IMG/VR virus record: IMGVR_UViG_3300047173_000133
Location: 1-56,523 of that record
Strand: one strand, 5' to 3'
From: a virus
DNA: 56,523 nucleotides
The stretch's first letter is position 1. Every line of letters starts with the position of its first letter. Made by a program: the position numbers and the translations under genes. The notes under the pieces were generated by a model. That model did no database searches, was not told the DNA's origin, and saw only the letters and a program-made list of their open reading frames with translations. Shown piece by piece: positions 56,482 to 56,523 of the stretch.

Positions 56482-56523
56482 ATGCCAAACCCAACCCCCC
56501 CCCCCCCCACCCACACCACAAAA
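56482..56523 (+). CDS. 5' start of an early gene running off the right end
   Basis: TAGGAG, a strong ribosome site, lies nine to ten bases before ATG 56482. Fourteen codons read MPNPTPPPPTHTTK through a run of C bases. With one C fewer, the frame would read on into the truncated frame at position 2 (TPQNSHAVEVIL), giving a complete gene of about 112 residues with a Pro-rich start. I take the two as the same gene. Confidence 0.6.
   Translation, partial: MPNPTPPPPTHTTK

Overview
The window reads as an essentially complete genome of a tailed, short-tailed (podovirus-type) phage of a Gram-negative bacterium. The evidence is a T7/BPP-1-like virion set: split large terminase, portal, Bbp19-like protein, scaffold, major capsid, Bbp16-like cement protein, tail tubular proteins A and B, and internal virion proteins with a transglycosylase. 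There is also a SleB-type lysis cassette with a lipoprotein. No integrase, CRISPR array, tRNA, rRNA or phage RNA polymerase was recognised. The host cannot be read directly; an alphaproteobacterial host is only a guess. The two window ends appear to belong together. A + strand gene starts at 56482 and runs off the right end through a long C run. Removing one C from that run would put it in frame with the truncated gene at 2-295, so the molecule is probably circularly permuted or circular in assembly.

Layout. (1) 1-14038, + strand: a tightly overlapping early/replication block. It holds RNase H-like protein, small unknown proteins, an RHH protein, a RecB/Cas4-like PD-(D/E)XK nuclease with four cysteines, a Sak4-like RecA-fold ATPase, an SSB-like protein, a ParB-DNA methyltransferase fusion, a UDG/3'-5' exonuclease fusion, family A DNA polymerase with an intein in its active site, a DUF3987-like ATPase, a DUF7694-like protein and a TSCPD protein. 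The UDG-exonuclease-polymerase reading frame appears broken in two by a 107-residue gene. (2) 13981-15960, - strand: lysis cassette of SleB hydrolase, holin, coiled-coil protein, lipoprotein and a GxSxG lipase. (3) 16157-30716, - strand: ejection proteins, a sulfotransferase-GNAT fusion, a second GNAT, tail tubular protein B and three paralogous tail tubular A-like proteins. (4) 30733-39999, - strand: three large receptor-binding/depolymerase proteins, all with Sec-type signal peptides. (5) 40049-53611, - strand: small virion proteins, capsid, scaffold, portal and terminase. (6) 53907-55566, - strand: a nuclease-like protein, small unknown proteins and an acidic unknown protein in its own transcription unit. 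(7) 55567-56481: a roughly 900-base divergent control region with direct repeats, inverted 'GGGACTT' boxes and a good sigma70-like promoter for the + block.

The most unusual feature is a family of four 165-187 base quasi-palindromes at 1781, 15990, 29288 and 46848. All share the same outer and inner blocks and a CTCGC-N2/3-GCTCG core. The stem next to the core differs in every copy yet stays perfectly self-complementary. Three copies sit 19-30 bases upstream of a gene start in the late region. The fourth lies inside an early reading frame without closing it. They look like an undescribed phage-borne palindromic element or structured RNA. All calls come from reading the sequence; no search or folding was run.
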